From positions 310,001-374,000 of the forward strand of contig NZ_FNZM01000007.1 in assembly GCF_900109265.1 (NCBI RefSeq): a DNA stretch of 64,000 nt, in the 5' to 3' direction. Position numbers and translations under genes: made by a program. This DNA is from Paraburkholderia tropica. Lineage in GTDB: Bacteria; Pseudomonadota; Gammaproteobacteria; Burkholderiales; Burkholderiaceae. The notes beneath the pieces are model-generated. The model worked only from the letters and a program-made list of their open reading frames with translations, was not told where the DNA came from and ran no database searches. Shown in pieces: positions 8,722-19,316 of this stretch (within the stretch, counting starts at the first letter, position 1; each line of letters opens with the position of its first letter).

Positions 8722-9933
8722 CTAGGCGGCTAGCGTCCACGACTGGCCGGTCAGAAATTGCGCTGCCGCGCTTGCCATATAGCGAGCGATAGGCTGCACT
8801 GTGGAAACCAGCGTATGCGCGTGGACTTCGAGCGAGTTAATGCGCAGCCCCCTCGATCCCCATTCACAAGCCTGTGTCGCGACGAACATGCGTGCCGCCG
8901 CGTCGTCACCGCAGGTCCTCCAGTCCATGCTTTGCCTGGGGAGCAGGAGCGTCAGACTGGCGTTCTCTGCATGGGACTGAGCGAAGCGCTTCGCCGCTTC
9001 ATGCACGGCGTTCAGGTGCTGGCCAACCGGTGCGTTCAACACGGAAGCATCAATGACGGATTGATAGCCAGTGCCTTTGTTCCCGGTCTGAAGCGACATC
9101 CAGTTCTGCATGGCGTCCGGAGCGGCCCCGGCAACGTCGATGGTCGTTTCCATGTCCATGGGCAAGACTTCGTAGTCGGCAGAGGCACACTGAATGGAGC
9201 CTCCGTAGACCGATGCGGCGCCGTCTACCGACACAATGGAGCCGGACAGAGGGCGAGCGCCTGCGCTACACAGGAAGAACAAAGCTTCTGCAAGTTCGAT
9301 GGGCTCGGCAATACGACCGAGTGGTGTTGCGCCGGCAGCTCGCACCGCATCGAGACGGCCTGACTCGATCAGGCGGCGCACGATTTCCGTGCGGACGAAA
9401 CCTGGGCACAGGGCGGTCACACCGAGATCGGGACGGTCACAGGCCAACGCTTTCGTGAATGCGATAACGCCGGCTTTCGTGGGTGAATAGGCGCCCCGAA
9501 ACGGGATCGCATGCAGTCCGGCGCCCGACGCAACGTTGACAACACGGCCCTGCGGCTTGAGTTTCTTTTCCAGCGCCTGAAAAACCAGGCGAGGCGCATC
9601 CAGATTCAGCCGGACGAGGGGCTCGAACTGTTCCCTTGTCATGGCCGTGAGCGGCAATTGCGTGCTGTCCGACATGCCCGCATTGTTGATCAGCGCGTCG
9701 AGATACGGCATGTCGACAGCGAGTGCGGCTATTTCATCGGGCACCATCAGATTGGCGACTCGCTTCAAATGCGGCTCGCTCGCTTGCGGCATTATCTCGA
9801 TCATGTCCTGCAAGGCTTCGGCCTGGTGATCGACCAGCACACAGCGCCAGCCATATTTGGCAAATTGCATGGCGCTCGCATAACCGATACCGGAAGCGGA
9901 TCCGGTGATAAGTACAGTTTTCTGCGACTGCAT
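8722..9933 (-). CDS. SDR oxidoreductase with an extra C-terminal half-SDR region
   Basis: The protein is 403 residues, about 150 longer than a classical SDR. Residues 1-245 are a complete SDR: TGSASGIG (10-17), NNAG (83-86), Ser136, Tyr149, Lys153 and SVDGAA. Residues about 300-403 look like a degenerate second copy of the C-terminal half of an SDR: the run EWGSRGLRINSLEV (357-370) and the ending ARYMASAAAQFLTGQSWTL match the usual pattern after the catalytic Lys, but there is no second Gly-rich motif and no YxxxK. The start at 9933 has GAGGA about 10 bases upstream and is 4 bases after the ligase stop. The extra part may serve in dimerisation or be a fusion remnant. Confidence 0.85.
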   Translation of the reverse strand: MQSQKTVLITGSASGIGYASAMQFAKYGWRCVLVDHQAEALQDMIEIMPQASEPHLKRVANLMVPDEIAALAVDMPYLDALINNAGMSDSTQLPLTAMTREQFEPLVRLNLDAPRLVFQALEKKLKPQGRVVNVASGAGLHAIPFRGAYSPTKAGVIAFTKALACDRPDLGVTALCPGFVRTEIVRRLIESGRLDAVRAAGATPLGRIAEPIELAEALFFLCSAGARPLSGSIVSVDGAASVYGGSIQCASADYEVLPMDMETTIDVAGAAPDAMQNWMSLQTGNKGTGYQSVIDASVLNAPVGQHLNAVHEAAKRFAQSHAENASLTLLLPRQSMDWRTCGDDAAARMFVATQACEWGSRGLRINSLEVHAHTLVSTVQPIARYMASAAAQFLTGQSWTLAA

Positions 9934-9937
9934 CGGC

Positions 9938-11593
<1,656 letters not shown>

Positions 11594-11639
11594 TGTTGCC
11601 CTGTTCTTATTTGTCTGAAGTCTCACTCCATGGGCTCGT

Positions 11640-12005
11640 CTACCGAATCAGGCAAACAGAGCTGAAACCGCGCCAATACAGGAAGCGAACTGCTGAACCA
11701 TTGGGGTTAATCCCGAATATCGATCGAACCATTCCCTCAATGAACGAGACTACTTTACTACACAGAATCGTCGCTATCTCGTGATTATTGATGTCAAATT
11801 CGCAATACAGAACGCGACATATTCTTGATTGTGTGATGTTCGAGTAGCTGCCTAGAATCCGCTTCTGAATCCGCAGAAACGAGTAATCAGCCATCCGCTG
11901 ACTGCAGCGGAGGCGGAACTCAAACAGATCGAGTTTTCGTCCGGCGGCGCGCAAGAAACTGAGGCGGAGTGAGACGATCGTGTCATGAAAGACAGGCAGG
12001 GCCAT
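11640..12005 (-). CDS. small ORF with LuxR-type HTH resemblance, possibly a remnant
   Basis: A 121-codon ORF, AT-richer than its surroundings, ending 46 bases before the acyl-CoA ligase. The C-terminal 55 residues follow the spacing of a LuxR-type DNA-binding domain: ITQSRICRVL..., then NNHEIATILC, EGMVRSIFGI and SAVRFL, but the recognition helix region is poor and the first 60 residues resemble nothing I know. No good ribosome site is seen. It may be a decayed regulator of the operon, a divergent regulator, or chance. No clear operator is visible around it. Confidence 0.3.
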   Translation of the reverse strand: MALPVFHDTIVSLRLSFLRAAGRKLDLFEFRLRCSQRMADYSFLRIQKRILGSYSNITQSRICRVLYCEFDINNHEIATILCSKVVSFIEGMVRSIFGINPNGSAVRFLYWRGFSSVCLIR

Positions 12006-12322
12006 TCAGTCGCGTATCACGAGAAGCACGAGTCGGCAGCGGCCGTTTCGGCTGCGCAGTTTTTCTCGGATCCACTTGAGTCTCGATAGGCGATCCAGCA
12101 GCTCGAGATTCAGTCGGCCAGGCACTTCGCTCAGCCAAAATCATTTACGGTCAGACCGCCTCGCTGACATTGCGGTGGGCGGCAATAACAGATGTCGATT
12201 CTTGATGGTCCTGCGAGGTTCCCATGGCATTGAAGTGGTATCAATATTTCAATTTATTTTATCTACCGATCTGATGTAAATCAGATTTTTAAAAAATTAA
12301 TATAAATAAATGGAGACATTCG
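12006..12322. other. AT-rich leader between catabolic operon and porin
   Basis: This 317-base stretch has no supported gene. It becomes strongly AT-rich from about 12235 to 12310, which is where the promoter and leader of the downstream porin should lie. I cannot assign -35 and -10 hexamers with confidence. GGAG at 12311-12314 serves as the porin ribosome site. Confidence 0.5.
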
Positions 12323-13513
12323 ATGAAGAAGACTTTTTCTGCTGCCGCATTGACCACGTTCGTCGCCGCGGCTCACGCACAAAGCTCGGTGATGGTGTAC
12401 GGCATTCTCGATCAGGCAATTACGTACACGAACAACACCGGTACGACAAACGCAGACGGTACGGTGACTCCACGAGGTGCGCAATTCGCCCTGGACTCGC
12501 TTTCGGGAATGGCGGGTTCGCGCTGGGGTATTCGTGGTGACGAAGATCTGGGCGGTGGTCTCCACACGATCTTCACGCTGGAATCGGGCGTCAACATGCC
12601 GTCCGGCGGCTTGGGTCAAGGTGGACTGATGTGGGGTCGCCAGATCTTCATCGGCCTGCGGAGCGAACGGTATGGTCAAGTGACGGTCGGTCGTCAGTAT
12701 GATTCGGTGAACAACTTCACGATGATGCTCGACGCAGGTGCGCTGGCCTCGAACGGCGCCGCCATGCACGCGGGCGATCTGGACAATGCCGCAATCAACC
12801 TGCGCCAGAATAATTCGATCCGCTACCTGAGCCCAAAAATCAAGGGCCTGACGTTCGGCGGCGGCCTGGCTATCGGTGGCGTCTCGGGTGACTTCACCAA
12901 TGGCCTGCAATACAACTTCGGCGCGCAATACGATACCGGCGTTGGCCTGAAGGTTGGCGCCGCGTATGAGTTCTTCAAGAACCCGACGGGGCCCACGAAC
13001 GGCACCGGCTGGTTCACGTCGAATGGCGCGGGCACGCTATTAAGCCATCAACTGGACGCGGGATATACAAGCGCGCAATCGTTTCAGATTGCGATGATCG
13101 CCGCACAATACACGAAGGGCGCCTGGACGTTCGCCGGTTCATGGTCGAATGCCCAGTTCGGCAAGATGACGGCATTCAACGGCGGAATGGCCACATTCAA
13201 CACCTTCGATCTGGGCGCGCAGTATATGTGGTCGCCGTTTTTCTCCACAGCGGTAGGCTGGAATTACCAGACTTCGACCGGCGTGAACCGGCCCGATGGC
13301 ACAAGGGTTGGCAATCAGCACTCGAATCAGTTCTATACGCGCACTTCCTACGATCTTTCGAAGCGCACGCTTCTCTATGTTGCGGTTGGCTACCAGGATG
13401 CGCGTGGCGTGAACTCACAAGGTGGTAGAGCGGTAGCCGACATCGACAACATTGCGGATAGCTCGACTGGCAAGCAGGTTGTCGCCCGACTTGGCATTCG
13501 TCACAGTTTTTAG
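12323..13513 (+). CDS. Gram-negative trimeric porin (OmpC-like family)
   Basis: A 396-residue outer-membrane porin of the Burkholderiales type. A signal peptide (1-19, ending AHA before QSSVMVYGILDQ) is followed by the family run SRWGIRGDEDLGGGLHTIFTLESG, the QIFIGLRSERYGQVTVGRQYD segment, alternating amphipathic strands, and a C-terminal Phe (RHSF) needed for assembly by BAM. It probably forms a 16-stranded trimer for diffusion of small solutes. GGAG sits 8 bases before the Met. Lying between the catabolic operon and the monooxygenase pair, it may admit the same substrate; that link is inference. Confidence 0.93.
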   Translation: MKKTFSAAALTTFVAAAHAQSSVMVYGILDQAITYTNNTGTTNADGTVTPRGAQFALDSLSGMAGSRWGIRGDEDLGGGLHTIFTLESGVNMPSGGLGQGGLMWGRQIFIGLRSERYGQVTVGRQYDSVNNFTMMLDAGALASNGAAMHAGDLDNAAINLRQNNSIRYLSPKIKGLTFGGGLAIGGVSGDFTNGLQYNFGAQYDTGVGLKVGAAYEFFKNPTGPTNGTGWFTSNGAGTLLSHQLDAGYTSAQSFQIAMIAAQYTKGAWTFAGSWSNAQFGKMTAFNGGMATFNTFDLGAQYMWSPFFSTAVGWNYQTSTGVNRPDGTRVGNQHSNQFYTRTSYDLSKRTLLYVAVGYQDARGVNSQGGRAVADIDNIADSSTGKQVVARLGIRHSF

Positions 13514-13749
13514 GCGCGACAAGGGCCCAGCCGCTACGCATTGGCGCGATCCGGGACGGAGTATTCAGTATCCGGCTAGCGCACTTTACTACAGGTTAAA
13601 GACAGATTGTTAAATGTATTGATGTCAGATTTTGAATGCTGAAAGAGGATTTTTCGGATTGTCCGAGGGACGTTTGGCTGCCTAGAATTAAATCAAGTAG
13701 TGCAGCGTTCAGCAACCATCAATTCAATATCCATCATGGAGTCGAGATC

Positions 13750-14820
13750 GTGGAATTCGGTGTCTTTCTTTTAGCTCAACAACGCTCGTACGCACAGACT
13801 TCGCAGAGCGTCATTCGCAACACTATTGAGCAGACGGTCGTGGCGGAGCAGGCGGGCTTCGATACCGCCTGGTACGCGGAGCACCACTTCAACAACTACT
13901 CGCTCTCGCCGTCGCCTCTGATGACGATCGCCAACGCAGCAGCCCGAACGACGAAGATCCGTCTGGGGGCGGCAGTCTGCATTTTGCCCCTGTATCATCC
14001 CGCGCGCCTGCTCGCTGAAATCGGTCTTGCTGACACGCTCGCCGAAGGACGTCTCGAACTGGGTATCGGATCGGGCTATCAGCAATTCGAATTCGAGCGA
14101 TTCGGCTGCAATCTGGCGAACAGCGGTGAAATCTTTCACGAAATGTGGGACATCCTCAACAAAGGGCTAAACGAAAAGGTTTTCGAGTATAAGAGCAAGC
14201 ATTTCGATATGCTGCCGACGTCGGTTGCGATCCGCACTGTGCAGAAGAAAGTCCCGCTCTGGATCACGTCGATGAATCCTGGTACGCTGGGTCGAGCGTT
14301 CCGGGAAAACGTGAATCTGTTCACGACGGTTCTGCACGGCGGCACCGACGCGCTGCGCGATCTGCGTGGCCGGCTGGAAGCGTTGTCCTCCGAGCTGGGC
14401 ACGGATCTCAGCAGCACCAAAATCGGCTTTCTACGGTGTGGCTTCGCCTCGGACAGCAACGCAGAAGTCGACGCATATCTGGATTCGGCACGCTGGTCGC
14501 GCCGCATTTCGGAATCGCTGAAGGATCGCCGGATGGACATGGACGACGGCTATCTGGTCAAGGAAACACCGTGCGCGGCCGATATGCCGCTCGACCAGTT
14601 GCGTCATAACCTGCCTGTGGGTTCGGTGAATGAAGTGACCGACAAACTTCTCACGGAAATTGAAATTCTGAAGCCCAATCACATTGCGATCCAAACTCAA
14701 CTTGGCGATTGCGACCAGGCGACGATGCTCAGGCAGATCGAGATTTGGGGAGACAGGATCATTCCGGCTGTCCGCAGGGAGCTGGCGCGGAACGTCAATG
14801 TCGGCGTGGCCAATCAATAA
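13750..14820 (+). CDS. LLM-class flavin-dependent monooxygenase (luciferase-like)
   Basis: A 356-residue TIM-barrel protein of the bacterial luciferase-like family, which uses FMNH2 and O2 supplied by a separate reductase. Typical segments: VEFGVFLLAQQR at the start, DTAWYAEHHFNNYSLSPSPLMTIANAAART, LGAAVCILPLYHPARLLAEI and RLELGIGSGYQQFEF. I place the start at the GTG at 13750 because GGAG lies 8 bases upstream and the family begins with this strand; an ATG at 13636 would add 38 residues without similarity. The flavin reductase gene follows 23 bases downstream, so they form a two-component monooxygenase. Possible reactions include Baeyer-Villiger oxidation, hydroxylation or desulfonation. Confidence 0.9.
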   Translation: MEFGVFLLAQQRSYAQTSQSVIRNTIEQTVVAEQAGFDTAWYAEHHFNNYSLSPSPLMTIANAAARTTKIRLGAAVCILPLYHPARLLAEIGLADTLAEGRLELGIGSGYQQFEFERFGCNLANSGEIFHEMWDILNKGLNEKVFEYKSKHFDMLPTSVAIRTVQKKVPLWITSMNPGTLGRAFRENVNLFTTVLHGGTDALRDLRGRLEALSSELGTDLSSTKIGFLRCGFASDSNAEVDAYLDSARWSRRISESLKDRRMDMDDGYLVKETPCAADMPLDQLRHNLPVGSVNEVTDKLLTEIEILKPNHIAIQTQLGDCDQATMLRQIEIWGDRIIPAVRRELARNVNVGVANQ

Positions 14821-14843
14821 GCGCGAAAGATGGAGGCCTGTTC

Positions 14844-15632
14844 ATGCGTCTACATTTGACGAATAGCGGCGCGATTACGCTGATTGCGCCGTCGCGCCTG
14901 GATCAATTTGATATTTTGATAGACGACCAACCTGACTCCATGTTGAAGCAGGCCATTGCGCGTGTCGGTCAGCGTGCAGACGACGATCACATCTGGGTGA
15001 ATCCCCAGATCATTCGATTCCTCTCCGGTAAAGCCGCGGATGCCGAATGGGAGACCGGCTTTGGATCGATGATGAATTTCGCCCGGAAATTCAACTGGGT
15101 CAACGAAGAGGGGCAGGTTCGCGCGCACGTTGTGCATAGTGGGAATCCGGCCGGTAGTTCGGTCGACGATTTCAAGGCGGCCATGCGCATGCTTCCTGCG
15201 GGCGTATCCGCGATCACGACGGGCGACATCAACAATCCGAACGGGATGGTGGTCTCCAGCTTGACGGCGATTTCGGCCGAGCCGCCGTTGGTCGGTTTTT
15301 TCGTGCACCGCGATTCGTCGATGCTCGACCCGCTAAAGACCCACGGCAGGTTCGTCGCCAATATCCTCGGCCAGGCGCACCACGACGTAGTGACGAAGTT
15401 CCTGAAAGAGTTGCAGGGTCGCCCGCGTTTCGCTGATGGGCAATGGGCTTCGGGCCTCGACGGCCTTCCGATCCTCGTCGACGCGTTGGCCAACGTCGAG
15501 TGCGACATCATCCACACGACGACCTTGGGCACCCATGAGATGTTCGTGGGCAAGATCCGCAAGACGACCATCGACGAGACAGGTTCGCCGATGGTGAACT
15601 TTAATGCGGGTATTCGCGCGCTGGCGCAGTAA
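14844..15632 (+). CDS. flavin reductase family protein with N-terminal extension
   Basis: A 262-residue protein whose C-terminal part (about 112-262) is a FMN-binding flavin reductase domain: FKAAMRMLPAGVSAITTGD, GMVVSSLTAISAEPPLVGFFV and FVANILGQAHHDVVTKFL. It would supply reduced flavin to the luciferase-like oxygenase just upstream. The first 110 residues form an extra segment not present in the usual 160-190 residue reductases; I do not recognise it. GGAGG at 14832 lies 7 bases before the chosen Met. The extension might bind the partner oxygenase or substrate, a guess only. Confidence 0.87.
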   Translation: MRLHLTNSGAITLIAPSRLDQFDILIDDQPDSMLKQAIARVGQRADDDHIWVNPQIIRFLSGKAADAEWETGFGSMMNFARKFNWVNEEGQVRAHVVHSGNPAGSSVDDFKAAMRMLPAGVSAITTGDINNPNGMVVSSLTAISAEPPLVGFFVHRDSSMLDPLKTHGRFVANILGQAHHDVVTKFLKELQGRPRFADGQWASGLDGLPILVDALANVECDIIHTTTLGTHEMFVGKIRKTTIDETGSPMVNFNAGIRALAQ

Positions 15633-15644
15633 CCGGAGATCGAG

Positions 15645-16001
15645 ATGGCGACACAGCGCTGGAATGTCAACGTGTCCCGGCATGCGGCAACTGCGAGTTC
15701 AGAACGTCTCCGAAAGGTGGCGGTGCCTGCGGTCGTGAGTCCGAGGGACTACGGATTCGATCTGTGCAACTACTTCGGTGACGATGTAGTAGAAGTCCTG
15801 AACCTCAGGGTTCAAGGGAAGGGCGGTCAATGCGGGCGATCACATCCCCATTTCATCGTCAATCCTGAGACGACGATCACCGGAAAGCCCGCAATTGCTT
15901 ACAAGGTATCGCATACCATTCAATGTACGGAAAGTGCGTCGTCTCCAAACCTTCAGGATACGATCGAAGCCACGGCTAGCCTGAATTCAGAAATTCCGTA
16001 G
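15645..16001 (+). CDS. hypothetical protein, possible third gene or remnant of the monooxygenase operon
   Basis: A 118-codon ORF starting 12 bases after the reductase stop with GGAG 6 bases before the Met, so translation signals are good. The protein matches no family I know, has no membrane segment and its later part (after about residue 65) reads as low in structure. It could be a true small gene or the 5' end of an older operon gene whose frame was lost. Confidence 0.35.
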   Translation: MATQRWNVNVSRHAATASSERLRKVAVPAVVSPRDYGFDLCNYFGDDVVEVLNLRVQGKGGQCGRSHPHFIVNPETTITGKPAIAYKVSHTIQCTESASSPNLQDTIEATASLNSEIP

Positions 16002-16056
16002 AGACAGCACCGGCATCGGCTGTCAGTCTGATCGCTCCCTTCGACGGAGACCGACA

Positions 16057-16368
16057 ATGAAGCGATTCACGAGCTTTTCCGCGCTGCTGTTTGCTGCGGC
16101 CCCATCGTTTGCCTCGACCTGCACCGAAGATATGCTGGTCAACCGCGACGAAGGGAATCAGCGCTTCACCATGCAGTCGGGCGCGATCTACGAAGTACTC
16201 GCCGGTTATGAGACGAAGGACATGCGCTGGATGACGCCGCAGGCTGTGACCACATGCCTGCTCGCGGTAGGCGTCTCGCAGCGCAACACGCCCGAGTACG
16301 AAATCATCAACAAGCACGATAACGAATCGATCAGGGCCGCACTGCGCCACGCACCGAATCCGGGCTGA
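16057..16368 (+). CDS. small exported hypothetical protein
   Basis: A 103-residue protein with a clear signal peptide (about 1-20, charged MKR then a hydrophobic core ending FAS). The mature part has two cysteines (in STCTED and TTCLLA) that could form a disulfide in the periplasm. GGAG lies about 8 bases before the start. It ends in a hairpin terminator, so it is a single transcription unit or the end of one. No family recognised. Confidence 0.7.
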   Translation: MKRFTSFSALLFAAAPSFASTCTEDMLVNRDEGNQRFTMQSGAIYEVLAGYETKDMRWMTPQAVTTCLLAVGVSQRNTPEYEIINKHDNESIRAALRHAPNPG

Positions 16369-16369
16369 T

Positions 16370-16410
16370 CGCCAGCGCTGCCCGGAAGACCCCGCGCTGG
16401 CGTCAGTTTT
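16370..16410 (+). terminator. intrinsic terminator
   Basis: A perfect 9-base stem (16370-16378 with 16394-16402, CGCCAGCGC/GCGCTGGCG) is followed by TCAGTTTT, just after the stop of the small exported protein gene. Confidence 0.65.
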
Positions 16411-16432
16411 ATCGCCGGGCGCTATTTACGCT

Positions 16433-17725
16433 TCATCGAGCCACCGGCGATTCCACAGGGGAGCCGTTAAGCGCTGCCTTGATGTTCAGTACTGACGCTC
16501 CCTGTGCCGCGAGTCCGGCACGCGCCCCCGTCAAAGGCGTGCCGGTGCGAGCCATGAGATTGACCAGTGCATCGACAGACGGTCCCGTGCCGAATTTCTG
16601 GCGCAGGACGGCAAACGCCCCGGTCACCTGGGGGGACGCAAACGATGTGCCCCAGACATAGAAAGAGCCAGCGTTTGCCCACGGGGCAAGTACCAGATCA
16701 CCGCTCTCACGGTCGCCTGTACCCACCGGAGCAAACAGGCTGACTCGTTGGGATATGTTCGTGTAGGTGGTGGGTGTTGCGGGCGTGGTTATACCTGTTG
16801 CACCGACAGGTATAACATTGCTGCCACAGTTCCATCTGCCGGTTCCGTTTACCGCATCGTTGCCCGCTGCCATCACCACGGCGACGCCTTTCTGCTTAAG
16901 CAGGCCTGCAACCGCGTCGATCCTGTCGCCGTCACCGCCCGTCGAACACGCCAGGGTACCCGCTATGGAGGAGCCGGAGGCAGAAATATTGACAGCGACA
17001 ATTTTTGATCCAACGTCTCCACGAGGCAGCAACGCCGTGTAGACGTAATTCAGCGCATCCACGACTGAATTGATCGGCCACCCCATCGGACCATCGGAGC
17101 CCGTTCCGCCACCAATCTTGAGCGTGATGACATTTGCCCCCGGTGCCACGCCCGTGTAGGTCATTTTGGCGTCCCCATCCCACCGTATCGTGGGCTGGCC
17201 AACGACGATTCCCGCCGTGGCGGAGCCATGGTAGTAATGGCAATACTGGGGCGTTGACGGATTGTTCGTGTCGCGACAGAAGTTGTCGGGGGCGTCCATA
17301 GGCGTCGACGCGCCAGAAAGCGAACTAAAAAAATACCCAGCGGAAGGGTTGCCAGGCAAAGGGCGGCTTACCCAGGTCGTAGTCTTGCAAAGACTCGGCC
17401 AGGCAGCGCTCAGCGGTTCACCAAAACACGCTTCGAGAGGAATTTTGCTTTTACCATTCGCATCCCTGAACACTGGGTTGCCCGTGCCGAATGCCCCATC
17501 GATAACGACGACGACATACCCTGTCCCGTCGTATGTTTTGCCGCTGCTGTCGGTGTACCTGCCTTCCAGTGACCCTCCCAGGTTATACGGGATGGTCGCC
17601 GTCGAGGGCCATCCAGACGGATAGGCGAATGCACCGGTACTCGACATCATGGTTGCAACCAGCACACAGACGGATTTCACTGTCCGCATCCTGTCGCGCT
17701 GCGGAGAATTCACGGGAATTTGCAT
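16433..17725 (-). CDS. secreted S8 (subtilisin-like) serine protease
   Basis: A 430-residue S8 family peptidase. A signal peptide of about 34 residues ends GAFA. The triad is present: Asp76 in VVVIDGAFG, His166 in HGSATAGIV and Ser361 in GTSFASP; Asn289 in AAGND is the oxyanion residue. The catalytic domain starts about 45 residues after the signal, so there is no large propeptide, and eight or so cysteines suggest disulfides outside the cytosol. It is close to MycP-like or KexB-like compact Burkholderiales proteases in layout. AGGA lies 7 bases before the start. It is convergent with the preceding small exported gene and is not in an obvious operon. Confidence 0.9.
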   Translation of the reverse strand: MQIPVNSPQRDRMRTVKSVCVLVATMMSSTGAFAYPSGWPSTATIPYNLGGSLEGRYTDSSGKTYDGTGYVVVVIDGAFGTGNPVFRDANGKSKIPLEACFGEPLSAAWPSLCKTTTWVSRPLPGNPSAGYFFSSLSGASTPMDAPDNFCRDTNNPSTPQYCHYYHGSATAGIVVGQPTIRWDGDAKMTYTGVAPGANVITLKIGGGTGSDGPMGWPINSVVDALNYVYTALLPRGDVGSKIVAVNISASGSSIAGTLACSTGGDGDRIDAVAGLLKQKGVAVVMAAGNDAVNGTGRWNCGSNVIPVGATGITTPATPTTYTNISQRVSLFAPVGTGDRESGDLVLAPWANAGSFYVWGTSFASPQVTGAFAVLRQKFGTGPSVDALVNLMARTGTPLTGARAGLAAQGASVLNIKAALNGSPVESPVAR

Positions 17726-17947
17726 GACGTTCCTGATTTATTGTTGGACGTTTGACGGGGGAAGGCACGAGAAGTACCGGCGTCAAGGGTAGGGGGATCG
17801 TGTGCACACTCACCATGAGAGATATCTGAAATTGCGGCGCATATAATTGTGAGCGCAATGATTTCGCAAATCGGCATCGCATGTGTCGTCGCTGACGGAA
17901 AGCGCGATCCTATACTCTGGATTCCATATGAAAACTTGATATTGCCG

Positions 17948-18256
17948 ATGAAACCGTGCTTCCAGACTGTGCGCCGTGGCGCATTTACTGTTCTCGCGAC
18001 TATTTGCCTGAACGGCTGTGGCGATGGTGGCGGCGGTTCGACTGCCGTGGCCTCCAGTGCTTCCACGCAGGCCGCTTCGCCAGTTGCACATGCGTCGCCG
18101 GACGTCCGTGCGGGAAACGAGGTCCGAGGCACCGCAACGGCCAGCGCGAACGACACCAACACCGAATCGCGCAACGCCACTAATTCATCCAATACAACTA
18201 CTGAACATAACTACGGCAGAGTCACTGCGGATGACGGCGTGCATACCGAACCATGA
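17948..18256 (+). CDS. putative small lipoprotein, low complexity
   Basis: Starting at the Met of MKPCFQTVRR, about 102 residues: a charged start, hydrophobic stretch and a lipobox-like LNGC, then Gly-rich and Ser/Thr/Ala/Asn-rich sequence without a domain. It is divergent from the S8 protease. An earlier in-frame start at 17849 would bury the lipobox. No strong ribosome site is seen. It could be a truncated exported protein whose globular part is lost. Confidence 0.4.
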   Translation: MKPCFQTVRRGAFTVLATICLNGCGDGGGGSTAVASSASTQAASPVAHASPDVRAGNEVRGTATASANDTNTESRNATNSSNTTTEHNYGRVTADDGVHTEP

Positions 18257-18717
18257 CTGCCCGATCACGCGCGGTTGCTGACCTATACCCGTGGCGGATT
18301 CAACCGGTCGACGCAACACCTAGAATCTGCGTGAGCAACGGTTCAGCTCATACGCAACGCGCTGTCAACTTCATCAGCGGGAACGTGCAGATTTCAGGCC
18401 ACCGGGGCGCGGCGAGCTGGTTCGAGGAATCGTCGTGCGGCAGACTCGGCAAATTCTCGGCTTCGAGATTGTGCCGATCGCGCGATCGTGCGTCGTCGGC
18501 CTCCACACCTTTCTCGTTGCCGCCGATCGCCGCTATGGCCGTTGGCACAAGTGTGCTCGTGTGTACCTTCGTGGCCGATCACGAAACGCTGGCCGAGAAG
18601 GGCATCGCGCTGCTGGACAGTGCGGGCATGGTCCCCGCGAGGCTGCGCCGGCGTTGACGTCCCTCCAATTTTTGACGATTTACAATTTAACATAAGATAA
18701 ATTATCGCACTTTTCAG
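18257..18717. other. no supported gene
   Basis: Several overlapping ORFs cross this stretch on both strands, but none has a recognisable domain, a good start and coherent codon use together. It is bordered by an IS end, so it may hold broken sequence. Confidence 0.4.
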
Positions 18718-19018
18718 TGTGGGTCCTAAATAGAAATGTCGGGTTTCCGCTAAATAGAAATGTCGTGTTCTGTGTAGGTTGAGTGCCGGACATCCACATG
18801 GAGCGCCAGCGATGAACGCGACTGGGACGATCACGATGACGATGCGCGAAGTTGACCGGTTCAAGGTCATCCAGGCGGTGACCGAGGCGCGGCTCAAGCC
18901 AGGCCTGGCGGCTGAGCGGCTGGGACTAACGGTGCGCCTGATCGAGCGGCTGGTGATCCGATACCGGGAATCTGGCGCGGCTGGGCTGACGTCGCGCAAA
19001 TCAGGGCGTTGTGGTTGA
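18718..19018 (+). mobile_element. left end and transposase N-terminus of an ISNCY-type insertion sequence
   Basis: The 15-mer TAAATAGAAATGTCG occurs at 18728-18742 and, less its first base pattern, again at 18752-18765, typical of repeated ends of ISNCY (IS1202-like) elements. The ORF that follows, from about 18812, encodes a DNA-binding N-terminus: MTMREVDRFKVIQAV, AAERLGLTVRLIERL and YRESGAAGLTSRK. It stops after about 70 residues, where the full transposase would have about 400 or more, so the element is truncated at about 19018. Confidence 0.7.
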
Positions 19019-19316
19019 GCACAAACGGCTGAGTCATGTGCTTCAGGTCGCGCAAGCGATTCAGGCTCAGGGAGATAACCGTAGGGCCTCCGGCTCGCCT
19101 TCCCGCACGAATCAGGGCCAGCCAGTCCGCGCCAGGGATCGGATATGAGTCCGGCATCGGAACGGATATCAAGGTGTTCAGCCGCTGCCGGATCTGCTTG
19201 ATGCCGGTCAGCCTGACTGTGCTTCGTCGTCGCCGAGCAAGTCCAACATGCCCGGCGCCCACGTCATCTTCAACAAGCTTGCGCGAGACTTCACCACATC
19301 GCGCCAGCCACCAACC
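19019..19316. other. no supported gene; debris next to IS fragment
   Basis: A minus-strand ORF spans 18894-19262, but its end runs antisense through the transposase fragment and its sequence matches nothing I know. I see no promoter or terminator of note. Confidence 0.4.

Noticed and set aside
18253..18657. A 134-codon plus-strand ORF before the IS end
   Set aside because: No domain, no ribosome site, and three overlapping frames are equally open.
18894..19262. A 122-codon minus-strand ORF
   Set aside because: Part runs antisense to the ISNCY transposase fragment; no recognisable family.
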